Below, piece by piece: positions 32,173 through 32,519 of a stretch of DNA of 32,519 bases. This DNA comes from Deltaproteobacteria bacterium. GTDB taxonomy: Bacteria > Myxococcota_A > Polyangia > HGW-17. The position numbers were made by a program, and so were the translations under genes. The DNA lies in assembly GCA_016937155.1 (NCBI GenBank), contig JAFGWM010000047.1, positions 1 to 32,519 on the forward strand, read 5' to 3'. How positions within the stretch are numbered: the stretch's first letter is position 1; each line of letters begins with the position of its first letter. The notes beneath the pieces are model-generated. The model made no database searches. It was given only the letters and a program-made list of their open reading frames with translations, and was not told the DNA's origin.

Positions 32173-32519
32173 CTATAATAAGCAATGACCCGGTATTTCT
32201 GCGATATTTATGTATATTTTGTCAAGTAAATTCCATTGTCTGATTTTTTTAATCAGGATTTTAGATAATGGTGAAGCATATTTCCAGTTATTAATACGAA
32301 TGACCTTCAGGGATGTATTTAAATCTGTATTTTTTCCTTCTCTGTCAGAACAGCTGTGCAGCCCGAAACCGGAAATTTCAATTCCACTTTTTTGTGCTGC
32401 GAGAGATACATCCCTCAAAAATTCCGTTACATTAATAGTTTTGCATTCAGGAGAGGGCTTTTTGCATCCGCCTCTGGGCTGAGAATCAAAAAGCAGCTTC
32501 CCTTCAATGTATTTGAACC
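32173..32519 (-). CDS. Unknown protein, C-terminal part (5' end outside window)
   Basis: An open frame without stop enters from the right edge on the - strand and ends at TAA/TGA-type stop bases 32173-32175, giving at least 114 residues. Segments include LFDSQPRGGCKKPSPEC, VTEFLRDVSLAAQKSGIEISG and LNTSLKVIRINNWKYASPL. I do not recognise it. Several Cys residues and a Lys-rich C-terminal third are visible. It is read in the same direction as the phosphopantetheinyl transferase, 13 bases before it, so the two are probably co-transcribed; that is the only hint of function. Confidence 0.65.
   Translation of the reverse strand, partial: FKYIEGKLLFDSQPRGGCKKPSPECKTINVTEFLRDVSLAAQKSGIEISGFGLHSCSDREGKNTDLNTSLKVIRINNWKYASPLSKILIKKIRQWNLLDKIYINIAEIPGHCLL

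Noticed and set aside
1-32519. tRNA, rRNA or phage genes
   Set aside because: No cloverleaf with TTCGA-type arm, no rRNA-like stretch and no phage structural or integrase protein was seen.

Overview
The window is about 32.5 kb of low-GC (roughly 40% by eye), gene-dense bacterial DNA with a diderm cell plan. The best guess is a low-GC relative of the Myxococcota / former Deltaproteobacteria. The reasons are families common in those lineages: lipoproteins with tandem 'CGDG..D..E.CDG' disulfide repeats joined to RCC1 propellers, a second very Cys-rich lipoprotein, an IgGFc-binding-type lipoprotein, a PEGA-domain Ser/Thr kinase, an NtrC-type sigma-54 activator and an LDL-A-repeat lipoprotein. No ribosomal RNA or other taxonomic marker is present, so this placement is inference.

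Layout. 1-500: the tail of an IS630-type transposase and a decayed IS66 orfA-like remnant, i.e. insertion-sequence debris. 501-3839 (+): a lipoprotein L,D-transpeptidase, an unrecognised secreted protein and RNase PH. 3932-9618 (-): in transcription order an HDAC-fold deacetylase, an RCC1 lipoprotein and a prolyl oligopeptidase lipoprotein. Between the last two, a 280-base gap holds tandem stem-loops with CUCCUC-type loops and a terminator, read as a small RNA on the + strand. 9799-20305 (+): a compact seven-gene run (ABC ATPase, ABC-2 permease, Cys-rich lipoprotein, NtrC-type regulator, membrane-anchored penicillin-binding transpeptidase, large secreted glycan-binding/helical-repeat protein, IgGFc-type lipoprotein). 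Its genes overlap or are separated by no more than about 25 bases. 20396-21950 (+): a secreted alpha/beta hydrolase and a small LDL-A-type lipoprotein, each with a candidate promoter. 29772-22047 (-): a run of AAA+ ATPase (possibly preceded by a 35-residue ORF), Wzx-like flippase, GT4 glycosyltransferase, second RCC1 lipoprotein and Ser/Thr kinase. 29963-32519: an FGGY kinase on +, converging on an Sfp-type phosphopantetheinyl transferase and an incomplete unknown gene on -.

How it fits together. The dominant theme is the cell envelope: seven predicted lipoproteins, two classes of peptidoglycan transpeptidase, polysaccharide export and glycosyl transfer, and adhesion-type domains. The + run 9799-20305 looks like a regulated surface-protein module with its own ABC exporter. 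The - run 29772-22047 looks like a polysaccharide/surface module with a kinase. The most unusual features are the anti-Shine-Dalgarno-loop RNA candidate at 6328-6457, the repeated Cys-Asp-Asp lipoprotein N-termini, and the four-Cys LDL-A repeats.
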